From positions 1 to 10,733 of the forward strand of contig CAMFIY010000066.1 of the NCBI GenBank assembly GCA_945952575.1: DNA of 10,733 nucleotides, in the 5' to 3' direction. Each line of letters starts with the position of its first letter. The first letter of the stretch is position 1. Under the pieces are notes generated by a model. It had not been told where the DNA came from. It did no database searches and saw only the letters and a program-made list of their open reading frames with translations. Source of the stretch: an uncultured Leucobacter sp. GTDB lineage: Bacteria; Actinomycetota; Actinomycetes; Actinomycetales; Microbacteriaceae. A program made the translations under genes and the position numbers. This document shows positions 1-7,580 of the stretch, piece after piece.

Positions 1-3000
1 CCTCTGCGACCGCGACGACGCGCTGCACGAAGACCGCGCGGTCGTCGTCGTCGAGCGGAGCCTGCGCCCTCTCCACGAACGGGTTGCCCCGGGTGGCGCC
101 GGGATGCACGTACAGCAGGCGAGCACCGCCGGATTCCGCGTGCTCAGGCACATCGGAATCGGAGAAACCGCCTTCCAGCACCCCGAGCTGATACGCCTGG
201 AGCTGTGCGTGCCGCTGCGTCTCAGGGCCGGTGGGTGCGTTCGCCCCGGTCTTCAGGTCGAGCACCGACACCTCGGTGCCGTTCGCCCCGGCTCGGCTCT
301 CGAGCCGGTCGGCGGTGCCGCGCAGCTCCGCCCGTCCGAGCGGCACGCTGAAGCCGGTCTCCCGCCCGACCAGCTCGCGATCCGAGCCGTCGAACTCGCG
401 CAAATACGCGGCGAGCCCCGCCGCCATCGTGGCGGCGGTGCGCTGCGCCCGCTCCGATTCCCATTCGGCCTCGAACCTCAGCTTCCTCCACTCCCGGTTG
501 ATCTCGTCGACGAGCGCCTCGACCTCGTGCCCCTGAGCGGTCTCGAACGCGTGATGGACGAGGGTGCCGAGATTCATCTCGACGCTGTCGGCGCTCCCGC
601 CGAGCGCGCCGACCACCCAGTTGAGCGGGCAGTTCTCCGCTCGCTCCATCTGCGACGGGCTCACCGGGACGCGGCGCCCCTCCTCGTCCCGGGGATAGAG
701 CGGAGCATCGGTGCTGGGCGGCAGGACCCCGTACCACTCATCCGGGTGGGCGCCTGCAGCGCCCGCACGCGCGAGCTCGGCGAGCGAGGCCAGCGCGCCC
801 GCGTCGTCCGGCCGCTCGACGAGCCGACGGCGGAACGCCGCGGTCGCTCCTCTGAGCGTGAGGCGGGTGCTCGGCAGGCCGGTGCGCAGATGCGCGGCGC
901 CGAAGGCGAAGAACGGGCTCGGATGGTTCTCCTCATCGCCGATCGCGACGACGAGCAGCTCGCCGCTCGCGCGCGAACAGGCCTGTGCGAAGAGGCGCAG
1001 CTCGTCGTGAATGGTGTCTCGCCGAGACGGATCCGTCGCCTCGCCTCCCCGCAACCATCGTTCCAGAGCCGCGGTGCCGAGCAAGGAGCCGCGGGCCCGC
1101 GTGTTCGGCCACGCCCCGTCCTGTGCGCCGACCACCGCCACGAGTGCGAACTCGGCGCCGAGTGCACCCTGGGGGGTGGTCACGGTGACGGCGTCTCGCT
1201 CCGCGCGCTGCGCCAGCGAGTCCTCCGGCACCGAGCTCTCCAGCAGTTCGTCCAGCAACTGCTCGATCCGCTGTTCGCTCGCCTGTTCCTCATGCCGTTG
1301 CAGTGCGAAGAAGAGCCCCATCACTGCATCGAGCGAGCGGTGTGCCTCATCGGAGCGATGTCCTCTCCCCTCGAGCGCCTCGGCCTGCCACTCGTCGGCG
1401 AAACCGGTGGCGCTCCAGAGCGCCCAGAGCGTCTCACGCGGAGTGCCTGATGCGGCATGATCGCCGTCCCCGGCCGCCGCGATCCGGCCGAGTCGACGCA
1501 GCGCTCGACCTCCTCGGGTGTCGATCACGGCCTCGCCGGCGGGATCGTCGAAGGCGTCCGACACGAGCTCATCCGTCTCGCGCACCTCGCGATCCTCGTC
1601 TCTGGCCGCACGGCGCTCCTGGAGCATCAGTGCGCCCCGAAGGCGGCGCACTGCGACGGGATCGAGCCCCCCGATCGGTCCGCCGAGCAGCTGCAGCACC
1701 CCTGCCGCGTCAAGCCGGACGATGCCGAGCGAGTGCTGCAGCAGGCGGATCAGATCACGCACGAGACGGTGTTCGCGCAGCACCATCCCGCCTGCCGCGA
1801 CGCCGGTCGGGACCTGATGCAGCGCGAGCCCGCGCGCCGCGCGGGCGGCTTCCGAGCGCGAGCGGCAGACGACCGCCATCGAGCGCCAGGCGAGCGGCGT
1901 CTCGCCGTCGAGGCCGAGATGGCGGCTGCGCATCCGATGCGCGATGACTCCGATCTGCTCCGACGGCGATCCTGAGATGACGAAGCTGACGGCGTCCTCG
2001 CGCTCAGAGGCCTCGTCCGACGCGGCCGTCGCTGCACGCTGCGCTCCCGCCCCCGCCGCTCCGATCCGAGCCGTGAGGCCCGCGATGAGCTCTCGTGTGC
2101 GGCCGCCGTGCCGATGCACGGTGTCGAGCACCGCGAGCTGCTCCGGCTCGGTCGGCACTCCGCGCCTGGAGAATTCGCCTCCCAGATCCATCAGGATGCG
2201 CGAGCGCTCACCGTAGAACGTCGCCGTCGCCGTGTCCGGATCCCCGAACGCCCAGATGCGGCTCCCTCCGTGCGCGCAGGCGGCCAGGAGCGCCAGTTGT
2301 CCCTCCCCCAGTTCTTGCGCGTCGTCGACCAGGATCAGACGGGGTGCCTTCGCCCGCCCGGCGCTCAATTCTCGACACGCAGCCCGGAGCAGCGCGCTCG
2401 AACTCTTCTCGACCGGTCGCTCGGACGAGAGACGGGCCGACACCTCCGCGATGACGGCGAGCGCGCTTCGCCAGAGATCGAGTCGGCCCTCGTCCGGCAC
2501 ATCGGTCATGGCCGAGCCCGCCGCCTTCCCCCGCAGTCCGTCGAGCTGCGCGATCAGCTCGGCGGGATCCAGATCGAAGTCGTCGAGCACCCGCCAGAAC
2601 TCCCGGAGTTCGGCCCGGAACACCGGGCTCCGCATGACCTCGGGCGCCAGTGCATCCGAACCGGCTCCGAGCTCGAGACGCCGCTCGATCACCGACGTGA
2701 TGGCCTCGTCCTGCACCGTCCCCGTCAGCAGTCTCGGCGCCGAATCGCCGACGGCCGCCGCCGCCTGGGCGAGCACGGCGAAGGCCAGCGAGGTCGGCGT
2801 GCGCACCGGCGTGCCGCCGATCGGGCGGGCCAGGCGCGTCTCGACCGCATTCCGCAGCGAGGCCGCCGCCGCCCGGCTCGCGGCCAACGCGAGCACATCC
2901 GTCTCCACCCAGCCGGGTCGATCCAGTGCGGCGGCATACGCCTCGGCCAGCAGCGCGGTCTTGCCGCTGCCGGCCGCCCCGAGAACCCGGGCGTGCGCGG

Positions 3001-3049
3001 TGGGCTCGAAGGCCAGGACGCGCTGCTGCGAGGGGTCGAATTGGATCAT
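1..3049 (-). CDS. adnA: AdnA-type helicase-nuclease subunit (UvrD-like motor plus RecB-family nuclease), 3' end outside window
   Basis: This is probably the AdnA subunit of the actinobacterial AdnAB complex, which resects double-strand breaks. The visible part is about 1016 residues and runs off the left edge. The N-terminus has a Q motif (FDPSQQ, 4-9) and an intact Walker A (GAAGSGKT, 24-31). Walker B reads LVDDAQ (Asp242-Asp243). Motif III is altered (GDPDTATATFYG). Motifs V (TPQGALGAEF) and VI (QACSRAS) lack the usual HxxKG and TRA residues. The C-terminal RecB nuclease looks complete: Cys807 of a CPLNW motif, GTLVHHAFE, GTADR, DLKTG with Asp931, and QLQAY (Gln949, Tyr953). From memory, the nuclease Asp of mycobacterial AdnA lies near 934 and that of AdnB near 1014, which favours AdnA. 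An adnB gene would be expected just beyond the left edge. The ATG at 3049 is the first possible start because an in-frame TAG lies four codons upstream. There is no Shine-Dalgarno; a -10 box places the transcript start on the ATG. It could instead be a generic UvrD/PD-(D/E)XK helicase. Confidence 0.85.
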   Translation of the reverse strand, partial: MIQFDPSQQRVLAFEPTAHARVLGAAGSGKTALLAEAYAAALDRPGWVETDVLALAASRAAAASLRNAVETRLARPIGGTPVRTPTSLAFAVLAQAAAAVGDSAPRLLTGTVQDEAITSVIERRLELGAGSDALAPEVMRSPVFRAELREFWRVLDDFDLDPAELIAQLDGLRGKAAGSAMTDVPDEGRLDLWRSALAVIAEVSARLSSERPVEKSSSALLRAACRELSAGRAKAPRLILVDDAQELGEGQLALLAACAHGGSRIWAFGDPDTATATFYGERSRILMDLGGEFSRRGVPTEPEQLAVLDTVHRHGGRTRELIAGLTARIGAAGAGAQRAATAASDEASEREDAVSFVISGSPSEQIGVIAHRMRSRHLGLDGETPLAWRSMAVVCRSRSEAARAARGLALHQVPTGVAAGGMVLREHRLVRDLIRLLQHSLGIVRLDAAGVLQLLGGPIGGLDPVAVRRLRGALMLQERRAARDEDREVRETDELVSDAFDDPAGEAVIDTRGGRALRRLGRIAAAGDGDHAASGTPRETLWALWSATGFADEWQAEALEGRGHRSDEAHRSLDAVMGLFFALQRHEEQASEQRIEQLLDELLESSVPEDSLAQRAERDAVTVTTPQGALGAEFALVAVVGAQDGAWPNTRARGSLLGTAALERWLRGGEATDPSRRDTIHDELRLFAQACSRASGELLVVAIGDEENHPSPFFAFGAAHLRTGLPSTRLTLRGATAAFRRRLVERPDDAGALASLAELARAGAAGAHPDEWYGVLPPSTDAPLYPRDEEGRRVPVSPSQMERAENCPLNWVVGALGGSADSVEMNLGTLVHHAFETAQGHEVEALVDEINREWRKLRFEAEWESERAQRTAATMAAGLAAYLREFDGSDRELVGRETGFSVPLGRAELRGTADRLESRAGANGTEVSVLDLKTGANAPTGPETQRHAQLQAYQLGVLEGGFSDSDVPEHAESGGARLLYVHPGATRGNPFVERAQAPLDDDDRAVFVQRVVAVAE

Positions 3050-3055
3050 ATTGCC

Positions 3056-3061
3056 AGCCTA
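3056..3061 (-). promoter_or_regulatory. -10 box TAGGCT of a leaderless adnA promoter
   Basis: On the minus strand TAGGCT ends six bases before the ATG at 3049, so position +1 falls on the A of the start codon. No Shine-Dalgarno precedes the ATG. Both facts fit a leaderless mRNA, which is common in Actinobacteria. No convincing -35 box is visible 16-19 bases upstream. Confidence 0.5.
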
Positions 3062-3132
3062 GGGGGCGCCTCCGACATCCCTGGTTTGTGAGACGGGCAC
3101 AGGGCGGATGCGCGAATGTCTGCGCGGCGTGG

Positions 3133-3138
3133 CAGACT
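3133..3138 (+). promoter_or_regulatory. Possible -10 box CAGACT for the acylase gene
   Basis: CAGACT resembles the actinobacterial TANNNT -10 element and would start a transcript near 3145, giving a leader of about 40 bases. No good -35 is visible. It is the best candidate in the 136-base divergent gap between adnA and the acylase gene. Confidence 0.3.
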
Positions 3139-3172
3139 TACCGGGCACCGATACCGACCTGTTCGATCCGAC

Positions 3173-3178
3173 GGAGGA
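3173..3178 (+). promoter_or_regulatory. Ribosome binding site GGAGGA that decides the acylase start
   Basis: GGAGGA lies seven bases before the ATG at 3186. An in-frame ATG at 3108 would add 26 residues but has no Shine-Dalgarno and sits upstream of the likely promoter. The start at 3186 is therefore chosen. Confidence 0.7.
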
Positions 3179-3185
3179 CGCCGCG

Positions 3186-5867
3186 ATGACGCAGCCCGAG
3201 ACCCAGAATCTCGACACCGAGCAGGCACCGGCGAAGCCCCGGAGGAAGCGCCGTCTCCTCCGATTCCTCGGCTGGACGCTCGCCGTGCTCGTCGTGCTGG
3301 CGCTCATCGCGGGCGGACTCGGCATGTGGACGGTCATGCGGTCCTGGCCGCAGACCACGGGCACGCTCGAGGCCGCGGGTCTGAAGCAGACGGTCACCGT
3401 GCAGCGGAACGCGAGCGGGATCCCCTCGATCACCGCCGAGAGCACGCACGACCTGTTCTTCGCCCAGGGCTTCGTGCACGCGCAGGATCGGTTCTGGGAG
3501 ATGGACTTCCGCCGGCATGTGACGAGCGGCCGGCTGAGCGAGCTCTTCGGCGAGTCCCAGGTGGGCACGGACACCTTCTTGCGCACGCTCGGCTGGCACG
3601 AGGTCGCCCAGCGAGAGGTCGATGCGCTCCCGGCCGGCATCCGGGCCTACTACGAGGCCTATGCGGATGGCGTGAACGCCTATCTCGGGCAGCGACAGGG
3701 AGCAGCGCTCTCCCTCGAGTACGCGGTGCTCGGTCTGCAGAATCCCGACTACGTGCCCGAGAAGTGGACCCCGGCCGACTCCGTCGCATGGCTGAAGGCC
3801 ATGGCCTGGGATCTGCGCACCAATATCGAGGAGGAGACCGCGCGGGCCCTGCTGGCCCAGAGCCTGGGGGCCGAGCAGATCGACGAGCTCTACCCGCCAT
3901 ATCCGTTCGAGGAGCATCCCGTCATCGTCGATCAGAACTGGACCGCCCTCGCCGCGGCGAGAGAAGCCGGGCGCTCGCGCGACGCGTCTCCGGCGAGCGC
4001 GACCTCTCAGTCCGCGCGGATCGGGGCTGCAGCATCGACCGCGCTCGCTTCGACCTCGCTCGACTCGACCGTTGCGCGGGTCGACGCCATCATCGCTTCC
4101 CAGGCCGAGGGCGTCGGATCCAACTCCTGGGTGGTCTCCGGGGAGCACACCGACACCGGCAAGCCGCTCCTCGCCAATGACCCGCACCTGGGGGCCGCGA
4201 TGCCCTCCGTCTGGACGCAGATGCAGTTGCGCTGCGCGAAAGTCTCGGACGAGTGCCCCTTCGACGTTGCCGGATTCAGCTTCTCCGGCATGCCCGGCAT
4301 CGTCATCGGTCACAACGAGACCGTCGCCTGGGGGTTCACCAACCTGACCACGGACGTGGCCGATCTCTACGTGGAGCGGATCGATGGGGATGCCTACTGG
4401 CAGGACGGTGCGAAGCATCCGCTCACGACCCGCAGCGAGACGCTCAAAGTCGCCGGAGGCGACGACGTCACCTTCGAGGTGCGCTCGACCGAGCACGGGC
4501 CGATCGTCTCGGGGCTCACAGACGATTTCACGAAGATCGCGGACGATCCGCGCTTCGGGATCGTCGCCGGGAGCGGTGAGGCCGCGAAGGGCGCTTCGGA
4601 CGAGTCCGCCGCGCTCGCGAAGGACGCGCCGAGCGGCGATTTCGCGGTGAGTCTCCGCTGGACCGCGCTCGACCCCGGCAGTTCCGCCGAAGCGATCTTC
4701 GCGCTGAACCTCGCCCAGAACTTCGACGACTTCCGCGGAGCGGCCGCCAAGTTCGATGTGCCGGCCCAGAATCTCATCTACGCGGATGTCTCGGGAAACA
4801 TCGGCTACCAGGCTCCCGGACGCCTGCCGATCCGTGGCGCGGCTGACGGCTGGCTGCCGCAGCCGGGCTGGGACAGCGCCTTCGACTGGCAGGGGTACAT
4901 CCCGTTCGAGGATCTGCCGCACAGCTACAACCCCGAGAGCGGCTACATCGTGACGGCCAACAACGCGATCGTGACCGACGAGTACCCCTACTTCCTCAGC
5001 CGGGACTGGGACTACGGCTACCGTGCCGCCCGCATCGAGGAGCTCCTCACGGCGAAGATCGCGAGCGGCAAGGTCACGGCGGCGGATCTGCATGCCATCC
5101 AGCTGGACAAGCAGATGCCCGCGGCCGATGCGCTGCAACGCGCCTTCTCCGGTATCGACGTGGATCGCCCCGAGGTGCAGACCGCACTCGACGGGCTTGC
5201 CGAGTGGAACGGGCAGAACGACGCGGACTCGGCCCAGGCGGCCTACGCGAATGTGCTCTGGAAGCACGTCGCCGCACTGATGACCGGCGGTGTGGACGCG
5301 AAGGTGCCGCTCGACGACCAGTCCCGATTCGTCCAGGTCTTCGAGCAGCAGCTCGAGCGGCCCGACGCCGTGTGGTGGAAGAACGCCGGCGCCGGTGTGA
5401 CGACGCAGCAGGAGCTGCTCGCGCTCGCCGCTGATCAGGCCTACGACGAACTCGCCGGGGCCCAGGGCGCGGACCAGTCCAAGTGGAACTGGGGCGAACT
5501 GCACGCGATCACCATCACCAACGGCAGTTTCGGCGAGAGCGGGGTCGCTCCGATCGAGTGGCTCTTCAATCGCGGACCCTATCCCGTCGGCGGCGGATCC
5601 GGCGTCGTCGACGCGACGGGATGGGAACTCGACGGCGAGGGCTATGCGACCGAGACCGTGCCGTCGATGCGGATGGTGATCGACGTCAGCGATTGGGACG
5701 CCTCGAACTGGATCCATCTGACCGGAGCGAGCGGGCACGCCTTCAACCCGCACTACGTGGATCAGACGGAGGACTGGGCGAGCGGTGCGCAGCGACCCTG
5801 GGCGTTCAGCCCGGAAGCGGTGAAGGCCGCGGCGAAGGATACGTTGACGCTGACTCCGGCGCGCTGA
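3186..5867 (+). CDS. Penicillin acylase family (peptidase S45) Ntn hydrolase, membrane-anchored precursor
   Basis: The 893-residue precursor belongs to the S45 family, which hydrolyses amide bonds of N-acyl compounds such as penicillins, acyl-homoserine lactones or lipopeptides. The true substrate cannot be told from sequence. Residues 1-27 are charged and end in RRKRRLLRF. A hydrophobic segment at about 28-50 has no lipobox Cys, so a membrane-anchored extracellular enzyme is likely. The alpha region contains the family-typical FAQGFVHAQDRFWEMDF. A Ser/Ala-rich linker at about 255-305 precedes GSNSWVVSG. Ser312 is the expected autocleavage site and N-terminal nucleophile, leaving a beta chain of about 582 residues. 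Further family motifs are NDPHLG, GHNETVAWGFTN, TANN (590-593, likely oxyanion Asn) and the C-terminal SGHAFNPHYVDQ. Cys350 and Cys357 appear to be the only cysteines and could form a disulfide. The gene diverges from adnA and looks monocistronic. The family assignment is firm; the substrate is open. Confidence 0.93.
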   Translation: MTQPETQNLDTEQAPAKPRRKRRLLRFLGWTLAVLVVLALIAGGLGMWTVMRSWPQTTGTLEAAGLKQTVTVQRNASGIPSITAESTHDLFFAQGFVHAQDRFWEMDFRRHVTSGRLSELFGESQVGTDTFLRTLGWHEVAQREVDALPAGIRAYYEAYADGVNAYLGQRQGAALSLEYAVLGLQNPDYVPEKWTPADSVAWLKAMAWDLRTNIEEETARALLAQSLGAEQIDELYPPYPFEEHPVIVDQNWTALAAAREAGRSRDASPASATSQSARIGAAASTALASTSLDSTVARVDAIIASQAEGVGSNSWVVSGEHTDTGKPLLANDPHLGAAMPSVWTQMQLRCAKVSDECPFDVAGFSFSGMPGIVIGHNETVAWGFTNLTTDVADLYVERIDGDAYWQDGAKHPLTTRSETLKVAGGDDVTFEVRSTEHGPIVSGLTDDFTKIADDPRFGIVAGSGEAAKGASDESAALAKDAPSGDFAVSLRWTALDPGSSAEAIFALNLAQNFDDFRGAAAKFDVPAQNLIYADVSGNIGYQAPGRLPIRGAADGWLPQPGWDSAFDWQGYIPFEDLPHSYNPESGYIVTANNAIVTDEYPYFLSRDWDYGYRAARIEELLTAKIASGKVTAADLHAIQLDKQMPAADALQRAFSGIDVDRPEVQTALDGLAEWNGQNDADSAQAAYANVLWKHVAALMTGGVDAKVPLDDQSRFVQVFEQQLERPDAVWWKNAGAGVTTQQELLALAADQAYDELAGAQGADQSKWNWGELHAITITNGSFGESGVAPIEWLFNRGPYPVGGGSGVVDATGWELDGEGYATETVPSMRMVIDVSDWDASNWIHLTGASGHAFNPHYVDQTEDWASGAQRPWAFSPEAVKAAAKDTLTLTPAR

Positions 5868-5890
5868 GGACACCCGGGAAGATTGGCGGT

Positions 5891-5910
5891 CGCGCGGAGT
5901 GATCCGCGCG
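5891..5910 (+). terminator. GC-rich hairpin with GTGA loop after the acylase gene
   Basis: A perfect 8-bp stem (CGCGCGGA / TCCGCGCG) closes a GTGA loop, which fits the GNRA tetraloop pattern. One wobble and one further pair can extend the stem. It starts 23 bases after the acylase stop. There is no T tract, so it may be a non-canonical actinobacterial terminator or only a 3'-end stabilising structure. Confidence 0.45.
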
Positions 5911-6023
5911 GCGCCGGAGTGCCGACTCGAGGCTTCCCGTCGGACGTGCGATCGATGGCCCCGACGGTCTGCGCTGCGAGCGAACGAACCCCGATTCCGG
6001 GCTCCGCCTCCGGCGCGACACCC

Positions 6024-6029
6024 TAGACT
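6024..6029 (+). promoter_or_regulatory. -10 box TAGACT of the DUF3107 gene
   Basis: TAGACT matches TANNNT and is the same hexamer seen before the DEAD-box helicase. It predicts a start near 6036 and a leader of about 68 bases. No good -35 is seen at normal spacing. Confidence 0.5.
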
Positions 6030-6039
6030 CGCAACAGCA

Positions 6040-6088
6040 GGCCCGACCAGAACGGGCCGACAAGGATCCGCGCTACGCCGGCGCGATC
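6040..6088 (+). other. Two predicted hairpins in the DUF3107 5' leader
   Basis: The first is a perfect 6-bp stem, GGCCCG (6040-6045) with CGGGCC (6053-6058) and a 7-base loop. The second pairs CGCGC (6069-6073) with GCGCG (6081-6085), and extends by three more pairs (GAT/ATC) across a bulged C at 6068. They fill most of the leader before the AAGGAGG ribosome binding site at 6093-6099. In DNA this GC-rich some such pairing is expected by chance. Confidence 0.3.
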
Positions 6089-6103
6089 GATCAAGGAGGC
6101 ACC

Positions 6104-6331
6104 GTGGAAGTTCGTATCGGCATCGTTCAGTCGCCCCGCGAGATCAATTTCGAGACGGACGCCGCTCCCGATGAGGTGCGCGCAGTCCTCGAATCGGCGC
6201 TCGCCGAGGGCAAGCAGCCGCTCGTGAGCTTCACCGACAGCAAGGGCAAGCAGTACCTGGTGCCCACGGCGTCCATCGCCTACGTCGAGCTCGGCGGCGA
6301 CAGCGGCCGCAAGGTCGGCTTCGTCAGCTGA
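6104..6331 (+). CDS. DUF3107 family small protein (Rv3208A/TB9.4-like)
   Basis: This 75-residue soluble protein matches my memory of the DUF3107 family, typified by mycobacterial Rv3208A (TB9.4). The family has no established biochemical role that I know of. The recognisable parts are the opening MEVRIGIVQSPREINFE, a middle helix rich in Ala and Glu (about 21-36), and the ending TASIAYVELG followed by RKVGFVS. It starts with GTG at 6104, preceded by a strong AAGGAGG at 6093-6099. Length is normal for the family. It has its own likely promoter (TAGACT, 6024) and appears monocistronic. Its stop codon lies within the end of rlmC on the other strand: the two genes overlap by eight bases with no room for a terminator. 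The family call is fairly sure; function is unknown. Confidence 0.85.
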   Translation: MEVRIGIVQSPREINFETDAAPDEVRAVLESALAEGKQPLVSFTDSKGKQYLVPTASIAYVELGGDSGRKVGFVS

Positions 6332-6332
6332 C
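6323..6332. repeat. Palindrome GTCAGCTGAC forming both stop codons of convergent genes
   Basis: GTCAGCTGAC is its own reverse complement. Read forward it gives Val-Ser-stop for DUF3107; read in reverse it gives Val-Ser-stop for RlmC. The two genes therefore share eight coding bases (6324-6331) and encode the same C-terminal dipeptide. Confidence 0.95.
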
Positions 6333-7580
6333 GACGGGTCCCGCGTCCCCCGCCCGCTCGAGCAGCACGGCGACCTCGAGGTGCGAGGTGTGCGGGAACA
6401 TGTCGAAGACCCGTGCCGAGTGCACGGCGTACGACGGCATCGCGGTGAGATCCCGGACCAGCGATTCGGGATTGCAACTGGAATAGATGACGTGCGGCAC
6501 CCCCGATCCTTCGATCCACCCCGCGAGTTCCGCGCCGATCCCCCGCCGCGGCGGATTGACGATCACGAGTTCCGGGAGTTCGGAGGCCTCCGCGTTGAGT
6601 GCGAACTCCGTCGCATCGGCCGAGACGAACCGAGCCGGCACCCCGGCCTCGCGCGCCGAGCGCCGAGCGGAGTCGACGGCGGCTCCGCTGATCTCCACGC
6701 CCAGCACATCCCGTTCGGCGCCGGCGACGTGCAGGGCGAAGCCGCCCACTCCGCAGTAGAGATCCCAGACCGAACGCGGCGAGATCCCGCCGGCCCACGT
6801 CGCGACCTGCGTGTAGAGCGCTCGCGCGACCTCGGTGTTGGTCTGGAAGAAGCTCTGCGGTCGCAGGTACAGGGTCACCGGGCCGAGGCGCATGGCGAGA
6901 GCGGATCCGTGCAGCAGCTCTTCCCGCTCACCCTCGAGCACCGCCTTGTGCTCGGGAAGCAGGTTCACCGAGATCACTGCGGCTCGCGGTACGAGTCTGC
7001 GCAGCTCGCCCAGCCGCGCACGCAGCACGTCGAGTCCGTGCTGCGTGCGCGTCACGAAGCGCAGCATCAGCTCGCCGCCGGGTGCCGCCGAGACATCGCT
7101 CGCACCGCCGCCGCCCACCGGCACGGCCTCCGTCACATGGCAGAACTTCAACTCGCCGCGCCGCGCGGGCACGTCGTAGGGCTCGAGGCCGGTCGCCTCG
7201 ATGAACTCCGCGAGCGTCGGGATCACCGCGGCGATCCCGGGCGCCTGGATCGCGCACTCGCGCAGATCCACGCCCTCCCCCGACGGGCCGAGGATCCCGA
7301 GCGTCACACCGCCGTGCACCCCCGCACGGCCGCCGACCACGAGCTTGGCCCGGTTGCGGAAGCCGCGATATCCCGCGCTGAATGCGGGCAGCCAGCCGTT
7401 CTCGGGCGCGCCGGGCAGAAGTGCTCGGCAGCGCGCCTCCTTCTCTTCGAGCTGCCGTGCGTACGGCGTCTCGATGAGGGCGCAGGATCGGCACACGCCG
7501 GCGTCGAAGTAGTGGCAGTCCAGCAGGCCCGTCCGGGTGTCCGGACCCTGCGACACGCTCAGGGACCGGGAGCCGTTCAC
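6324..7580 (-). CDS. rlmC: 23S rRNA (uracil-C5)-methyltransferase RlmC
   Basis: The 418-residue protein is an iron-sulfur, SAM-dependent RNA m5U methyltransferase. It closely resembles E. coli RlmC (375 residues, m5U747 of 23S rRNA) as recalled. It lacks an N-terminal TRAM domain, which separates it from RlmD and TrmA-like relatives. The Fe-S cysteines are Cys22, Cys30 and Cys33 (CHYFDAGVCRSC) with Cys109 in LRECAIQ. Other motifs are GFRNRAKLVVGG, RPQSFFQTN, the SAM-binding WDLYCGVGGF (272-281), VNPPRRGIG, the catalytic Cys369 in YSSCNPES, and the C-terminal FDMFPHTSHLEV. All key residues are present. The GTG at 7580 overlaps the stop of the upstream ferritin-like gene as GTGA, which suggests translational coupling; no strong Shine-Dalgarno is seen. 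A longer open frame from 7736 would run back inside the upstream gene and is not used. The N-terminus is about 20 residues longer than in E. coli. Confidence 0.92.
   Translation of the reverse strand: MNGSRSLSVSQGPDTRTGLLDCHYFDAGVCRSCALIETPYARQLEEKEARCRALLPGAPENGWLPAFSAGYRGFRNRAKLVVGGRAGVHGGVTLGILGPSGEGVDLRECAIQAPGIAAVIPTLAEFIEATGLEPYDVPARRGELKFCHVTEAVPVGGGGASDVSAAPGGELMLRFVTRTQHGLDVLRARLGELRRLVPRAAVISVNLLPEHKAVLEGEREELLHGSALAMRLGPVTLYLRPQSFFQTNTEVARALYTQVATWAGGISPRSVWDLYCGVGGFALHVAGAERDVLGVEISGAAVDSARRSAREAGVPARFVSADATEFALNAEASELPELVIVNPPRRGIGAELAGWIEGSGVPHVIYSSCNPESLVRDLTAMPSYAVHSARVFDMFPHTSHLEVAVLLERAGDAGPVVS

Noticed and set aside
104..1450. Long plus-strand open frames across 104-3091, including 448- and 327-codon ones
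   Set aside because: The minus strand carries one continuous helicase-nuclease frame with motifs in the proper order. The plus-strand products are Arg/Ala/Pro-rich with no domain.
3046..3228. A 60-codon minus-strand frame in the adnA/acylase gap
   Set aside because: It has no ribosome binding site, is Arg/Ser-rich, overlaps the acylase N-terminus and ends inside the adnA start.
3138..5873. A 911-codon open frame on the minus strand opposite the acylase gene
   Set aside because: The plus-strand frame has clear S45 family motifs. The antisense frame is low-complexity, Arg/Gly/Val-rich and has no recognisable domain. Long antisense frames are expected at this GC content.
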